Below are positions 1 to 14,022 of a DNA stretch of 64,000 nt, in pieces. The DNA comes from Prosapia bicincta (taxonomy: Eukaryota; Arthropoda; Insecta; Hemiptera; Cercopidae). The notes under the pieces are model-generated. The model saw only the letters and a program-made list of their open reading frames with translations. It was not told the origin of the DNA and ran no database searches. Within the stretch, counting starts at the first letter, position 1, and each line of letters begins with the position of its first letter. The position numbers and the translations under genes are program-made. Location of the stretch: contig JBAIZL010000002.1 in assembly GCA_036971475.1 (NCBI GenBank), positions 234,307,143 to 234,371,142 of the forward strand. Direction: 5' to 3'.

Positions 1-566
1 GGATCTAAACTTTTACATACGATCCAACTTGACATCGGCTATTTCATACATTTTTATGGTGGTGTTGAATTTGTATACGTTTTTTTAAATCTTAAATCTT
101 ATACATTACCTTTAGTTGTTCCCGCTTCAAACACAAAACGGAAGATTTAGAAAAAATCACCCTGATATTTCATTTAGTTCTAAGTAATTGGTGTTCTAAC
201 TAATTATTTATTTTACACCTATCAAAACTAGCACATAGCTATAAAGTTATGTTTGATTAATTTGTGTAGGCCTGGCTATTCAGTCACACTTGCCTAACTT
301 GTTTTGGAGTATCCGTTGTTATTTTGCCGTGTTTGTAGGAACGAGTTTGTGTTTTATTTCACATACGAACACATTCAATCTACATATTTTGGGAGGCATA
401 AATAAAATTTGCAATATTCTGTAAAACCTTGGTTTTTTTATTAATTGAATTTGAAGTTTGTATAGATAGATGAAACTGAATATCATTTTTGTTTTTATTT
501 GTCAGAAATAAGAAGCCTACATTTTTGGCAATCATACAAGATATATATGTATATAAAAATCGCCTA

Positions 567-622
<56 letters not shown>

Positions 623-1439
623 TATGGCACCATGGAATAGGATTTTAGATTTTTTCTACAAAATATTCTATATAATGTTCCACGTGGAAGCAGGCATTTT
701 GCATTACTTTAACAGATAAAAATTGTTATTGTTTTCATTTTTATAAAAAATAATTTTGACAGAATTTTATAGCTCCTTGTGTTTATAAATCAAGAAAAAA
801 TATTTTTAATGGTTTACTATTGGTACTATTTTTAACGAATAATTATTTTTTTTAAAGAGATAAATGTAAAACTTTGTAATATATATAGAACAAAATTTCA
901 ATCATAATTAAACTTGCAGAGTGAAGAAAACATGAATTTATTTTTTTTGAATGCATCAATTTTTTTGAGAATATTGCAGAACTTAATAATTACTGAAAGC
1001 TAAAGTATTTAATGTCATGGTCTAACTTTCCGATGGATCACACAAATGTAATCTACTTTGGCTTCATTTGTAAGCGTTGCAGATCAGACTAATCTAGCCG
1101 TCTTTTTATCATACTACTAGGTGTTATCTCAACTTCTTATGATCATAGACGTAAACATCGGTCACGACGGAAGTGATGACTAAGATCGATAATAGTCAGG
1201 CAGAGAGCCCCCAACAAACCATGCACAAGTGAGTGTGCACACTGTAACTGCGTCCTCAGAAGGAATTTATAAAACGTGAATTTAAATTTCAAGTTACATT
1301 AAAGGACAAGTTGTGCGTTTACTATTAACAATATTTAACAGCTATATACAAAATTTCAAGTTGATTACTTCACTAGATCTAAGAGCTCCCACAAGATGCG
1401 TGTAGAGTTTGCGTCCGGCCAAGTGTCCACAAACACGTA

Positions 1440-1505
<66 letters not shown>

Positions 1506-1530
1506 TGTGTGTGTGTTGTGGGCGTGTGTG
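1..1530. repeat. 1.4-kb duplicated noncoding repeat, copy 1 (left end cut by window)
   Basis: This stretch is collinear with 36744-38186 over its whole length, with scattered substitutions and small indels. The last ~75 bp before the GT microsatellite (from TTCACTAGATCT to ACACGTATAGG) differ by about one base, much less than the rest. Both copies end in a GT-rich microsatellite, and flanking sequence beyond it is unrelated. No coding frame was found. It could be an interspersed repeat or a segmental duplication. The left boundary is not visible. Confidence 0.85.
571..618. repeat. (TA)n microsatellite
   Basis: About 24 uninterrupted TA dinucleotides inside repeat copy 1. The second copy of this repeat has only a short TA run near 37313, so the expansion is private to this copy. 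It yields spurious IYIYIY open frames. Confidence 0.97.
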
Positions 1531-1545
1531 TGCGTGCGCAAAATG
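1443..1545. repeat. (GT)n microsatellite, interrupted 3' part
   Basis: About 30 perfect GT units, followed by interrupted GT-rich sequence to about 1545. It marks the right end of homology with the 38-kb copy. Open frames reading VCVCVC or THTHTH here are artefacts. Confidence 0.97.
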
Positions 1546-2956
1546 GACAAAATAACACTGGTAGTAGAAAAAGATTATTCATGTGCATATCTTTTGCCAG
1601 GGTCCAAGAGAGGTTTCTAACAACTGTCCTGAGAGTGTTTCTGTGCGCGCAGAGTTAGAATACATCGTAGTCAGCAATTTACCTGCAGGAAGTATGCACA
1701 AAAAAAGGTGTTTGATATCCCTTAGCTACGCTAAGCTCAAGGCTAGATTATTTTGTATTTACGACTCCTTCTGCAGTAACTATTAAACTGCCTGAAAACT
1801 ACTTAACGTTAAACATGCGCTCTTTAACCAGTTGTACCAAATACATACTGTTGTGGTACTAGTTATACTTTACCTAACCTTTTGGTGGAGTGAACCTAGA
1901 AATAAATACAAATGAACTCTGTCTATGGGCAAGTGACGTCGTTGGTTTACAATATAACTCCTATATGTTTCGAAAAATCTAGATAAAATAAGATTTAGGC
2001 ATGTATGTGAACCATTTTATAGATATATATACATACATAAATTTATATTTATCTATTTCCAAATAGTGGGAAAACAGTATTTCATTGTAGAAGAAAACTA
2101 AAGATAACGTTTTTATTAAATAACGTAAATAATCTAAATATCAAATTAAAAAATTAAAAATATAGGTAAATTAATTTTGTGACCTGTGGTTACATCAGGT
2201 AGGTCCAAAAATATAACCTATCAGCTGTAAAGTAAGTGGCTAACGAGAGCAACAACGTTGCATGTACGTGAATCAATAATAGCTTAAAGTATTTGAAACT
2301 AGTGCGTTTCTGTAGTATTCGACCTGATCAACAGCCTTTTCTGGCATCAGTTTTAATTAAACTTTTAAATGTCCAGGTGGGACACAAAACCTGCATAGTA
2401 CAACAAAATGTCGTTTATCTGACAAACGAATACACATTTATGTAAAGGCAATTTACTACAAAAGCGTGTTAGAGAAGATGCAATAATGTTTAAGGCAGAC
2501 TCAATCGCAACTGCTTTAATATCAGAGCAATATCTTACAATGTTACGTGTTAATTGTTCTTATCACTTGAGAAGTCTATGCATCTTTTCTATCGAGAATT
2601 TGCAAATGCCGTACGTGTTACTAGATTCATAAATAATGATTAAACATAGTGCAAAACAATGAATAAATAAAACTGAACCCAATGACTAAATGGTGATAAA
2701 AAGTGTAAATATGCTAAATATTCTACATAAAATTAGACTTTTCTAAAGTTGTATTGAGTTAGTTCATTGATTTGCAAAAATATCTCTTAACAGAGAGCAT
2801 CTAAAAATTATGTTTAAATATTTTAAACAGAAAGTAATAACACCATCCTATCTGAAAATTTCAGGTTTTTTCCGTTACCAAAATACAGAATGCTCACATG
2901 TTAAAAAAAATAATATTAGATAATAACTTTAAAAAATATTTTTTCTTTATCTCTGT
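1546..2956. other. Unrecognised AT-rich sequence
   Basis: No supported gene, tRNA or element terminus seen. Open frames are short and are not recognisable. The stretch ends where the 150-bp satellite begins. Confidence 0.6.
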
Positions 2957-5900
2957 AGAATGCTACTCTCTACCACGTTACCATGTTCCTCTTCTAATCC
3001 TACGATCGAAAAGTCTCTCTATTTTTGTCATAGCCTAATCTTTATATCTACCCCAGAGATACCCCATAAACTAATAGACAACTCCTACCCCTTATATAGA
3101 GGACACATGCACAGGACTGAAACTCTGTACGATGTTGCTATGTTCCTCTTCCAATCCTTCGATCGAGGTATCTCTCTATATTTGCCAAACTCTCACTTTT
3201 ATAGCTACCCAAGAGTGAAACTAATAGACCCCCACCTTAAACTTATATAGAGGACATATTCACATATGTCATGGCTGTTACTCTGTACCATGTTGCCATG
3301 TTCCTTTACCAGTCCTACAATCGGGGTGCCTCTCCATATTTGCCAAACTCTCAAATTTATAGCTACGCAAGCGTGAAACAAATAGACCCCTCCTTATCCA
3401 TATATAAAGGACACATAACCCGGGATGCTACTCTTTACCATGTTACCCTGTTCCTCTACCAGTCCTACAAACGTGGTGTCTCTCTACATTTGCCAAACTC
3501 TTACCTTTATGGGTGGCCAAGAATGTAACTAATAGACCCCTCCTTAACCTTATTTAGAAGACACACGCACAGGACTGTTACTCTGTACTATGTTACCATA
3601 TTCCTCTACTAGTCCTACAATCGTGGTATCTCTCTATATTTGCCCAACTCTCACCTTAATAGCTACCCAAGAGTGAAAGTAATTGACCCCTCCTTAACCT
3701 TATATAGAGGACACATGTTCAGGGATGCTACTCTGACCATATTGCCTTGTTCCTCTACAAGTCCTACAATCGCGGTGTCTCTCTATATTTGCAAAATTCT
3801 CACCTTTATAGCTACCGACGAATGAAACTAATAGAACCCTCCTTAACCTTTTATAGAGAATACACTCTCAGGGATGCTACTATGTAACCATGTTGCCATG
3901 TTCCTCTACAAGTCCTACAATCGTGGTGTCTCTCTATATTTGCCAAAATCTAACCTTAATAGCTACCAAAGAGTGAAAGTAATAGACCCCTCCTTAACCT
4001 TAAATAGAGGACACATGATCAGGGATGATACTCTGTACCATGTTGCCATGTTCCTCTACAAGTCCTACAATCGTGATGTCTCTCTATATTTGGCAAAATC
4101 TAACCTTAATAGCTACCAAAGAGTGAAAGTAATAGACCCCTCCTTAACCTTATATAGAGGACACATGATCAGGGATGATACTCTGTACTATGTTGCCATG
4201 TTCCACTACCAGTCCTACAATCATGGTGTCTCTCTCTATTTGGCAAAATCTCAACTTTATGGGGGCCCAAGACTGAACTAATAGACCCCTCCTTAACACT
4301 ATATAGAGGATACCATGCACAGGGTTGCTACTCTGTACCATGTTGTCACGTTCCTCAATATGTCTTACAATCGTGGAGTCACTCTGTATTTGCCACACTC
4401 TAACCTTTATGGGGGCCCACGAATGAAACTAATAGACCCCTCCTTAATCTTATATAGAGGACACATGAACAGGGATGATACTCTGTACCATGTTGCCATG
4501 TTCTTCAACCTGTTCTACAATCGTGGTTTCTCTCTCCACTTGGCAAACTATCACCTTTATGGGTGGCCAAGAACAAAACTAATATACCCCTCCTTAACAC
4601 TATATAGAGGATAACACGCACAGGGATTCTACTCTGTACCATGTCGCCATGTTCCTCAACCTGTCTTACAATCGTGGATTCTCTCTCTATTTGCCACTCT
4701 CTCACCTTTATGGGGGCCCAAGACTGAAAGTAATAGATCCCTCCTTAACCTTATATAGAGGACACATGATCAGATATGCTACTCTGTACCATGCTGTCAT
4801 GTTCCTCGTCCAGACCTACAAAGGTATTGACTCTCTATGTGTAAAAAAAACTCACTTTTATAGCTACCCACGAATGAAACTAATAGACCCCTCATTAACC
4901 TTATATAGGGGACACATGATCAGGGATGCTACTCTGTACCATATTGCCATGTTCCTCTTCAAGTCCTACAATCGTGGTGTCTCTCTATATTTGCCAAAAT
5001 CTCACCTTTATAGCTACCGACGAATGAAACTAATAGAACCCTCCTTAACCTTTTATAGAGGACACACTCTCGGGGATGCTACTATGTAACCATGTTGCCA
5101 TGTTCCTCTACCAGTCCTACAATCGTGATGTCTCTCTATATTTGCCAAAATCTAACCTTAATTGCTACCAAAGAGTGCAAGTAATAGACCCCTCCTTAAC
5201 CTTATATAGAGGACACATGATCAGGGATGATACTCTGTACCATGTTGCCATGTTCCACTTCCAGTCCTACAATCGTCGTGTCTCTCTCTATTTGGCAAAC
5301 TCTCAACTTTAAGGGGGCCCAAGAATGAACTAATATACCACTCCTTACACTATATAGAGGATACCATGCACAGCGATGCTACTCTGTACCATGTTGCCAT
5401 GTTCCTTTACCTGGCCTACAGTCGTGGTGTCTCTTTGTATTTGCTAAACCCTCACCTTAATAGGGTGCCCAAGAATGAAACTATTAGACTCCTCCTTAAC
5501 ACTATATAGAGAATACCATGCACAGGGATGCTACTCTGTAACATCTTGCCACGTTCCTCAATCTGTCTTACAATCGTAGAGCCACTCTCTATTTGCCACA
5601 CTCTCACCTTTATGGGGGCCCAAGACTGAAACGAATAGACCCCTCCTTAAGCTCATATAAAGGACACATGATCAGGAATGCTAATCTGTACCATGTTGCC
5701 ATGTTCCTCTACCTGTTTTACAACCGTGGTGTCTCTCTCTATTTTCCAAACTATCACCTTTATGGGTGCCCAAGAATGAAATTATTAGACTCCTCCTTAA
5801 CAATATATAGAGTATACCATGCACAGGGATGCAACTCTGTAGCATATGGCCATGATCCTCTACTAGTTCTACAATCGTGGTGTCTCTCTATATTTGCCAA

Positions 5901-8480
5901 AATCTCACCTATATAGTTACCTTTGAGTGAAACTAATAGAACCCTCCTTAACCTTATTTAGAGGACACATCTTCAAGGATGCTATTATGTACCATGTTGC
6001 CATGTTCCTCTACCAGTCCTACAATCGTCGTGTCTATCCCTATTTGCCAAACACTCACTTTTATGGGGGCCCTAGAATGAAACTAAAAAACGCCTCCTTA
6101 ACCTTATATACTTTCAGGGATGCTACTATGTAACCATGTTGCCATGCTCCTCAACCAGTCCTACAATCGTGGTGTATCTCTAAATTTGCCAGACTCTCAC
6201 CTTTATAGCTACCCAAGCGTGACACTAATAGGCCCCTCCTTACCCTTATATAGAGGACACATGATCGGGAATGCTTTTCTGTACAATGTTGCCATGTTCC
6301 TCTACAAGTTCTACAATCGTTGTGTCTCTCTATATTAGCCAAAATCTCAACTTTATAGTTACCAAAGAAGGAAACTGATACACCGCTCCTTAACCTTATA
6401 TAGAGGACACTTAATCAGGGATGATACCCTTTATCATGTTGCCATGTTCCTCTAACAGTCCTACATTATTGATGTCTCTCTATATTTGCACAAAATCTAA
6501 CCTTTATACCTACCCAAGGAAGAAACTAATAAACCCCTCCTTAACCATATATATAGAAGACACATGATCAGGACTGCTACTCTGTACTATATTACCATGT
6601 TTCTCTACCAGTCCTAAAAAAGTATTGCCTCTCTATGTTTACCAAAATCTCACCTTTATAGATACCAAAGAAAGAAAATGATAGACCTCTCCTTAACCTT
6701 ATATAGAGGACACAAGACCAGGGATGATACTCTTTACCATGGTGCCATGTTCCTCTAACAGTCCTACAATTGTGGTGTCTCTCTATATTTGCCAAACTTT
6801 CACCTTAATGGGTGCCCAAGAATGAAACTAATAGACTCCTCCTGAACCGTATATATAGAAGACACATAATCAGGACTGCAAGTCTGTACTATGTTACCAT
6901 GTTCCCCTACCAGTCCTACAAAAGTATTGTCTCTCTATGTTTACCTAAATCTCACATACATAGCTACCAACGAATGAAAATTATAGAACCCTCCTTAACC
7001 TGTTATAGAGGACACACTCTCAGGGATGCTACTATGTAACCATGTTGCCATGTTCCTATACCAGTCCTACAATCGTGATGTCTGACTATATTTGCCAAAA
7101 TCTCACCTTTATAGCTACCGACGAATGAAACTAATAGAACCCTCCTTAACCTTTTATAGAGGACACACTCTAAGAGATGCTACTATGTAACCCTGTTGTC
7201 ATGTTCCTCTGCCAGTCCTACAATCGTGTTGCCTCTCTATATTTGCCAAAATCTAACCGTTATAGCTACTTACGAACGAAACTAATAGACCCTCCTTAAC
7301 CTTATATAGAGGACACATGTTCAGGGATGCTACTCTGTACCATATTGCCTTGTTCCTCTACAAGTCTTACAATCGTGGTGTCTATCTATATTTGCCAAAA
7401 TCTCACCTTTATAGCTACCGACGAATGAAACTAATAGAACCCTTCTTAACCTTTTATAGAGTGCACACTCTCAGGGATGCTACTATGTAACCATGTTGCC
7501 ATGTTCCTCTACCAGTCCTACAATCGTGATGTCTCTCTATATTTGCCAAAATCTCACCTTTATAGCTACCGACGAATGAAACTAATATAACCCTCCTTAA
7601 CCTTTTATAGAGGACACACTCTATGAGATGCTACTATGTAACCATGTTGCCATGTTCCTCTACCAGTCCTACAATCGTGATGTCTCTCTATATTTGCCAA
7701 AATCTCACCTTTATAGCTACCGACGAATGAAACTAATAGACCCTCCTTAACCTTATATAGAGGACACATGTTCAGGGATGCTACTCTGTACCATATTGCC
7801 TTGTTCCTCTACAAGTCTTACAATCGTGGTGTCTCTCTATATTTGCCAAAATCTCACCTTTATAGCTACCGACGAATGAAACTAATAGAACCCTTCTTAA
7901 CCATTTATAGTGTGCACACTATCAGGGATGCTACTATGTAACCCTGTTGCCATGTTTCTCTGCCAGTCTTACAATCGTGTTGTCTCTCTATATTTGCCAA
8001 AATCTCACCGTTATAGCTACTTACGAACGAAACTAATAGACCCTCCTTAACCTTATATAGAGGACACATGTTCAGGGATGCTACTCTGTACTATTTTGCC
8101 TTGTTCCTCTACAAGTCTTACAATCGTGACGTCTCTCTATATTTGCCAAAATCTCACCTTTTTAGCTACCGACGAATGAAACTAATAGAACCCTTCTTAA
8201 CCTTTTATAGAGTGCACACTCTCAGGGATGCTACTATGTAACCATGTTGCCATGTTCCTCTACCAGTCTTACAATCGTGATGTCTTCACCTTTATAGCTA
8301 CCCAAGGGTGAAACTAATAGACCCCCCTTAAAATTACACATGATCAGGGATGCTACTCTGTACCATGTTGTCATGTTCCTCTTCCAGTCCTACAATCGTG
8401 GTGTATCTCTCTATTTGCCAAACTCTCACCTTTATTAATGACCAAGTATAAAACTAATGAATAATAATAGACCCCTTTCT
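2957..8480. repeat. 150-bp tandem satellite, subfamily A (about 37 units)
   Basis: The landmark ATGTTCCTC recurs at about 2983, 3140, 3298, 3448, 3598, 3747, 3898, 4048 and 4198, and continues to about 8390. Spacing is 149-158 bp, mostly 150. Typical words per unit are CTCTGTACCATGTTGCCATG, TCCTACAATCGTGGTGTCTC and CTAATAGACCCCTCCTTAAC. Because 150 is 50 codons, one forward frame stays open over several units and gives translations up to 146 aa. Indels break it repeatedly and no start or domain context supports a gene. Near 7200-8100 the unit variants recur about every 750 bp (5 units), so a higher-order repeat is present. Confidence 0.95.
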
Positions 8481-11400
8481 AACCCTATATATAGACGATA
8501 CCATGCACAAGAATACAACTCCGTACCATGTTGCCATGTTCCTTTACCAGTCCTACTATCAGAGAGGTCTCCCAATATTGGCCATACTCTCAACTATATG
8601 GCTAATCAAGTGTGAAACTATTAGACACCTCCTTAACCCCATGTGGAAAACATCCGAACCGGGAGTCTACTCAGTACCATGTCACTATATTCCATTAACC
8701 TTCCAACAATAAGGTCTGTCTCAATATTGGCCAAACTCTCACCTTTATAGCTACCTAAGTTGTGAAACTAATAGACCCCTTCTTAACCCTAAATAGAGGA
8801 CATATTCACAGGGAGTCTACTCAGTACCATGTCACTATATTCCTTTACCCTTCCTAAAATGAAGGTCTGTCGCGATATTGGCCAAACTCACACCTTTATA
8901 GCTACCCAAGAGTGAAACTAATAGACCCCTCCTTAACCCTATATAGAGGACATATGCACAGGGAGTATACTCAGTACCATGTCACTATATTTCATTACCT
9001 TTCCCACATTCAAAGTCTGTCTCAAAACAGGCCAAACGCTCACTTTTATGGCTAACCAAGTGTGAAACATATAGACAACTCCATAACTTTATGTAGAGGA
9101 CATATGCACAGGGAGTCCACTCAGTACCATGTCACTTTATTCCTTTACCTTTCCTACAAACAAGGTCTGTCTCAATAATTGCGAAACTCTCACCTTTATA
9201 GCTACCCAAGTGTGAAACTATTAGACACCTATCTTAACAATATAAAGAGGACATATGAACAGGGAGTCTACTCAGTACCTTGTCAGTATATTAGTTTCCC
9301 CTTCCTACAATCAAGGTTTGTGTCAATATTGGCCAAACCATCGCCTTTATAGCTATCCTATAGTAAAACTATTAGACCAATCCTTAGCCCTATATAGAGG
9401 ACTTATGCAAAGGGTTGCTACTCAGTACCATGTCTCTATATTAGTTAACCTTTAAAACAATCAAGGTTTTTCTCAATATTGGCCAAACTCTCACCTTTAT
9501 AGCTACCCAAGTGTGAAACTATTAGAACCCTCCTTAACCCTATATAGAGAACATATGCACAAGGAGTCCACTCAGTACCATGTCACTATATTTCTTTACC
9601 TTTCCTACTATCATGTTGTGTCTCAATATTGGCCAAACTCTCACCTTTAGGGCTACCAAAGTGTGACACTATTATACCCCTCATTAACCCTATACAGACG
9701 ACGTATGCAAAGGGAGTCAACGCAGTACCATGTCACTATATTCTTTTACATTTCCTACAATCAAGGTGTGTCTCAATATTGGCCATATTCTCACATTTAG
9801 AGCTACCCAAGTGTGAAACTATTAGACTCTCCTTAACCCTATATAGAGAACATATGTACAAGGAGTCCACTCAGTACCATGTCACTATATTCCTTTACCT
9901 TTCCTAAAATCAAGGTGTGTCTCATATTGGCCAAACTCTCACCTTTATGGCTAACCAAGTTTGAAACTATTAGAACCCTCCTTAACCCTATATAGAGAAC
10001 ATATGCACAAGGAGTCCACTCAGTACCATGTCACTATATTTCTCTACCTTTCCTACTATCATGTTGTGTCTCAATATTGGCCAAACTCTCACCTCTAGGG
10101 CTACCAAAGTGTGACACTATTATACCCCTCATTAACCCTATACAGACGACATATGCAAAGGGAGTCCACGCAGTACCATGTCACTATATTCCTTTACCTT
10201 TCCTAAAATCAAGGTGTGTCTCATATTGGCCAAACTCTCACCTTTATAGCAATCCAAGTGTAAAACTATTAGACCCCTTCTTAACCCTATATAGAGGACA
10301 TAAGCACAGGGGGTCCACTCAGTACCATCTCACTATATTGTTTTAACTTTCCTACAATCAATGTCTGTTTATACTGGCCATACGTTTACCTTTATAGCTA
10401 CCCAAATGAGAAACTATTAGAACCCTTCTTAACCCTATATAGAGGACATATGCACAGGAAGTCCACTCAGTACCATGTCACTATATTCCTTTCCTTTTCC
10501 TACAATCAAAGTGTGTCTCAATATTGGCCAAACTCTCACCTTTATAGCTACCCATGTGAGAAACTATTAGACTCTCCTTAACCATATATAAAGGACATAT
10601 GCACAGGGAATCCACTTAATACCTTGTCACTATATTCCTTTACCTTTAATACAAACAAATGTGTCACAATATTGGCCAAACTCTCACCTTTATAGTTACC
10701 CAAGTGAGAAATTAGTAGACCCCTCCTAAACAATATATACAGGACATATGCACAAGTAGTCTACCCAGTACCATGTCGCTATATTCCTTTACCTTTCATA
10801 CAATCCACGTCTGTCTCAATATTGGCTAAACTCTCACATTTATTGCTAACCAAGTGTGAAACTAATAGACCCTTCTTTAACCCTATATACAAGACATATG
10901 CACTTGGAGTCCACTCAGTACCATGTCACTATATTCCTTTACATTTTCTACAATCATGGTGTGTCTCAATATTGGGCAAACTCTCACCTTTATAGCTAGG
11001 CAAGTGTGAAACTATTAGACCCCTCCTTAACAAAATATAGAGGACATATGCATAGGGAGTCCACGCAGTACCATGTCACTATATTCCTTTAACTTTCCTA
11101 CAATCAAGGTGTTTCTCAATATTGGCCTATCTCTCATCTTTATAGCGACCCAAGTGTGAAAATAATAGACCCCTCCTTAACCCTATATACAAGACATATG
11201 CACAAGGAAACCACTCAATACCATGACACTATATTCCTTTACCTTTCCTACAATCAAGGCGTGTTTCAATATTAGCCAAACTCTCACCTTTATAGCAACC
11301 CAAGTGATAAACTTTTAGACTCATTTTGAACCCTCTCTAGATGACATATGCAAAGGAAGTCCACTCAGTACCATGTCACTATATTCCTTTACCTTACTAC

Positions 11401-13384
11401 AATCAAAGTGTGTCTAAATATTTTCCAAACTCTAACCTTGATAGCTACCCACGTGAGAAACTGTTAGACCTCTTCTTAACCCTATATAGAGGACATATGC
11501 ACAGGGAGTCCACTCTGTACCATGTTACTATATTCCTTTGCTTTTCCTACAATCAAAGTCTTTCTCAATATATGGCAAACTCTCACCTTTATAGCTAACC
11601 AAGTGTGAAAATAATAAACCCCTGCTTAACCCTAAATATAGGGCATATGCACAGGGAGTCCACTCAGTACCATGTCCCTATATTCCTTTACCTTACTAAA
11701 ATCAAAGTGAATCTAATTTATTTTTTTCGAAAAACTACCCCCAACCCCTCTAAACGTGGTCGAAACCACCCCCTAGGCTAAGATCAAGGTCGCGACGACC
11801 TCCAAAACTACCCCTATAGTCCTAGGTTACGTACAGGCCGAGTTAGGGGTAGTTCTGCTCAACTGCCGAACAATCTACTTCTAACATTGATAGCTACCCA
11901 AGTGAGAAACTATTAGACCCCTTCTTGACCCAATATAGAGGACATATGCATAGGGAGTCAACTCAGTACCATCTCACTATATTACTTTACTTTTCCTACA
12001 ATCAAAGTGTGTCTCAATATTGGTCAAACTCTCACCTTTATAGCTACCCAAGTGAGAAAATATTAGACCCTTCCTTAACCCTATATAGAGGACATATGCA
12101 CAGGGAATCCACTCAGTACCTTGCCACTATATTCCTTTACCTATCCTACAATCAAAATGTGTCTCAATATTGGGCAAACTTTCACCTTTATAGCTATCCA
12201 AGTGAGAAACTAATAGACCCCTCCTAAACCCTATATACAGGACATATGCACATTGAGTCTTCCCAGTACCATAACGCTATGTTCCTCTACATTTCCTACA
12301 ACCAAAGTCTATCTCAATATTGGCCAAACTCTCACCTTTATAGCTACACAAGTGTGAAACTAATAGACGCCTCCTTAACCCTATATACAGGACATATGCA
12401 CAGGGGGTTTACTCAGTACCATGACACTATATTCCTTTACCCTTCCTACAATCAAAGTCTGTCACAATATTGGCCAAACTCTCACCTTTATAGCTACCCA
12501 AGTGTGAAACTAATAGAACTCTCCGTAACCCTATAAACAAGACGTATGCACAGGGAGTCCACTCAGTACAATGCCACTATATTCCTTTACATTTCCTACA
12601 ATCATGGAGTTTCTCAATATTGGCCAAACTCACACCTTTGTAGCTACTCAAGTGCGAAGCTATTAGACCCCTTCTTAACCATATATATAGGACATATGCG
12701 CATGGAATCCACTCAGTACCATGTCAATATATTCCTTTACATTTCCTACAATCATGGTGTGTCTCAATATTGGGCTAACTCCCACCTTTGTAGCTACTCA
12801 AGTGACAAACTATTTGACCCCTTCTTAACCTTATATATAGGACATATGCACATGGAATCCACTCATTACCATGTCACTATATTCCTTTACCTTTCCTACA
12901 ATCAAGGTGTGGCTCAATATTGGCCAAACGCTCACCTTTATAACTACCCAAGTGCGAAACTATTAGACCCCTCCTTAACACTATATAGAGGACATATGAA
13001 CGGGGAGTCCACTCAATACCATGTCACTATATTCCTTTACCTTACCTACAATCAAGGCGTGTCTCAATATTGGCCAAACTCTCACCTTTATAGCAACCCA
13101 AGTGAGAAACTTTTAGACCCATTTTGAACCCAATCTAGATGACATATGCTCATGGAATCCACTCAGTACCAATGCACTATATTCCTTTACCTTTCCTACA
13201 ATGAAGGTGTTTCTCAATATTGGGCAAACTCTCACCTTTATAGCTACCCAAGTGTGAAACTATTAGAACCATTTTGAACCCATTCTAGATGACATATGCA
13301 AAGGAAGTCCACTCAGTACCATGTCACTGTATTCCTTTACCTTACTACATTCAAAGTGTGTCTAAATATTGGCCAAACTCTAAC
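8481..13384. repeat. 150-bp tandem satellite, subfamily B (about 31 units)
   Basis: Same ancestral unit as subfamily A. It differs by diagnostic words such as AGGGAGTCCACTCAGTACC, CACTATATTCCTTTACCTTT, TCTCAATATTGGCCAAACTC and GACATATGCAC. From 12001 to 13051 the motif beginning ATCAAAG or ATCA recurs exactly every 150 bp. A transitional unit mixing A and B words lies at 8500-8700. The block is interrupted at 11715-11879 by a foldback terminus and stops at the left end of the foldback at 13385. The long open frame at 12546-13127 is the 50-codon period effect, not evidence of a gene. Confidence 0.95.
11715..11879. mobile_element. Solo right-terminal fragment of the foldback element
   Basis: This segment matches the right terminus of the foldback at 18370-18537 (TTTTTTTCGAAAAACTA, GGTCGAAACCACCCC, GTACAGGCCGAGTTAGGGG) and ends CAATCTACT. 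It is immediately followed by TCTAACATTGATAGCTACCC, which resumes the satellite. It is GC-richer than its surroundings and noncoding. Satellite lies on both sides, so it is either a deleted insertion or a piece amplified with the array. Confidence 0.85.
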
Positions 13385-14022
13385 AGTAGATTGTTGGACA
13401 GTTGACCACAACTACCCCTAACTCGGCCTGTACGTAACCTAGGACTATATGGGTAGTTTTGGATGATGCTGGAGGTCGTCGCGGCCTTGATCTTAGCCTT
13501 AGGGGTGGTTTCGACCACGTCTAGAGGGGTGGGGGCTAGTTTTTCGAAAAAAATAAATTCTAACCTACTGACCTAAGCTAGCCAAAATGGATCCAACCTA
13601 ACCTAACCCACGTGTGAGGGGTGACCTCAGCTACGTTCAGGACCATCTCCGGGGGTAGCTCCGGGGGTGGATTGGGGGTGGGGGGTAGTTTTCGAAAAAA
13701 ATTTTGGAAAAACGTGCCTTGACTGATAGGGTGAGTCTAGAGTGTATTATCGCTACGGTTGGGGGTAGTTTCACCTAGGGGTAGTTTTTAAATAAAATAT
13801 GAAATTGCCAAAAATCGATCGGTTGGATCAACAGACAGTACGGGATATGTCTAGAGTCCATTATGGACAGTTGCGGGGGTGGTTTCACCTAGGGGTAGTT
13901 TTAAATAAAATATGAAATTGCCAAAAATCGATCGGTTGGATCAAATGACCGTATGGGATATGTATAAATTCCATTATGGTAGGCTGTGTGGGAGGGATCA
14001 CCTGTATTCAGATTGCCAAAAA
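13385..14022. repeat. Left inverted-terminal segment of the foldback
   Basis: It begins AGTAGATTGTT directly after satellite sequence ending CTCTAAC. It contains CAACCTAACCTAACCC, several GGGGGTAGTTT boxes and AAATTGCCAAAAATCGATCG. It is GC-richer than flanking DNA. Its reverse complement is at 18006-18537. A 113-bp tandem duplication lies near 13791-14016. Confidence 0.9.

Noticed and set aside
489..719. Open frames rich in IYIYIY near 500-700
   Set aside because: They are produced by the (TA)n microsatellite.
1365..1658. Open frames of THTHTH/VCVCVC on both strands near 1.4-1.6 kb
   Set aside because: They are produced by the (GT)n microsatellite.
13600..13620. Telomere-like CCTAACCTAACC words at the foldback terminus
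   Set aside because: Only two copies in a row at each site; far too few for an interstitial telomeric array.
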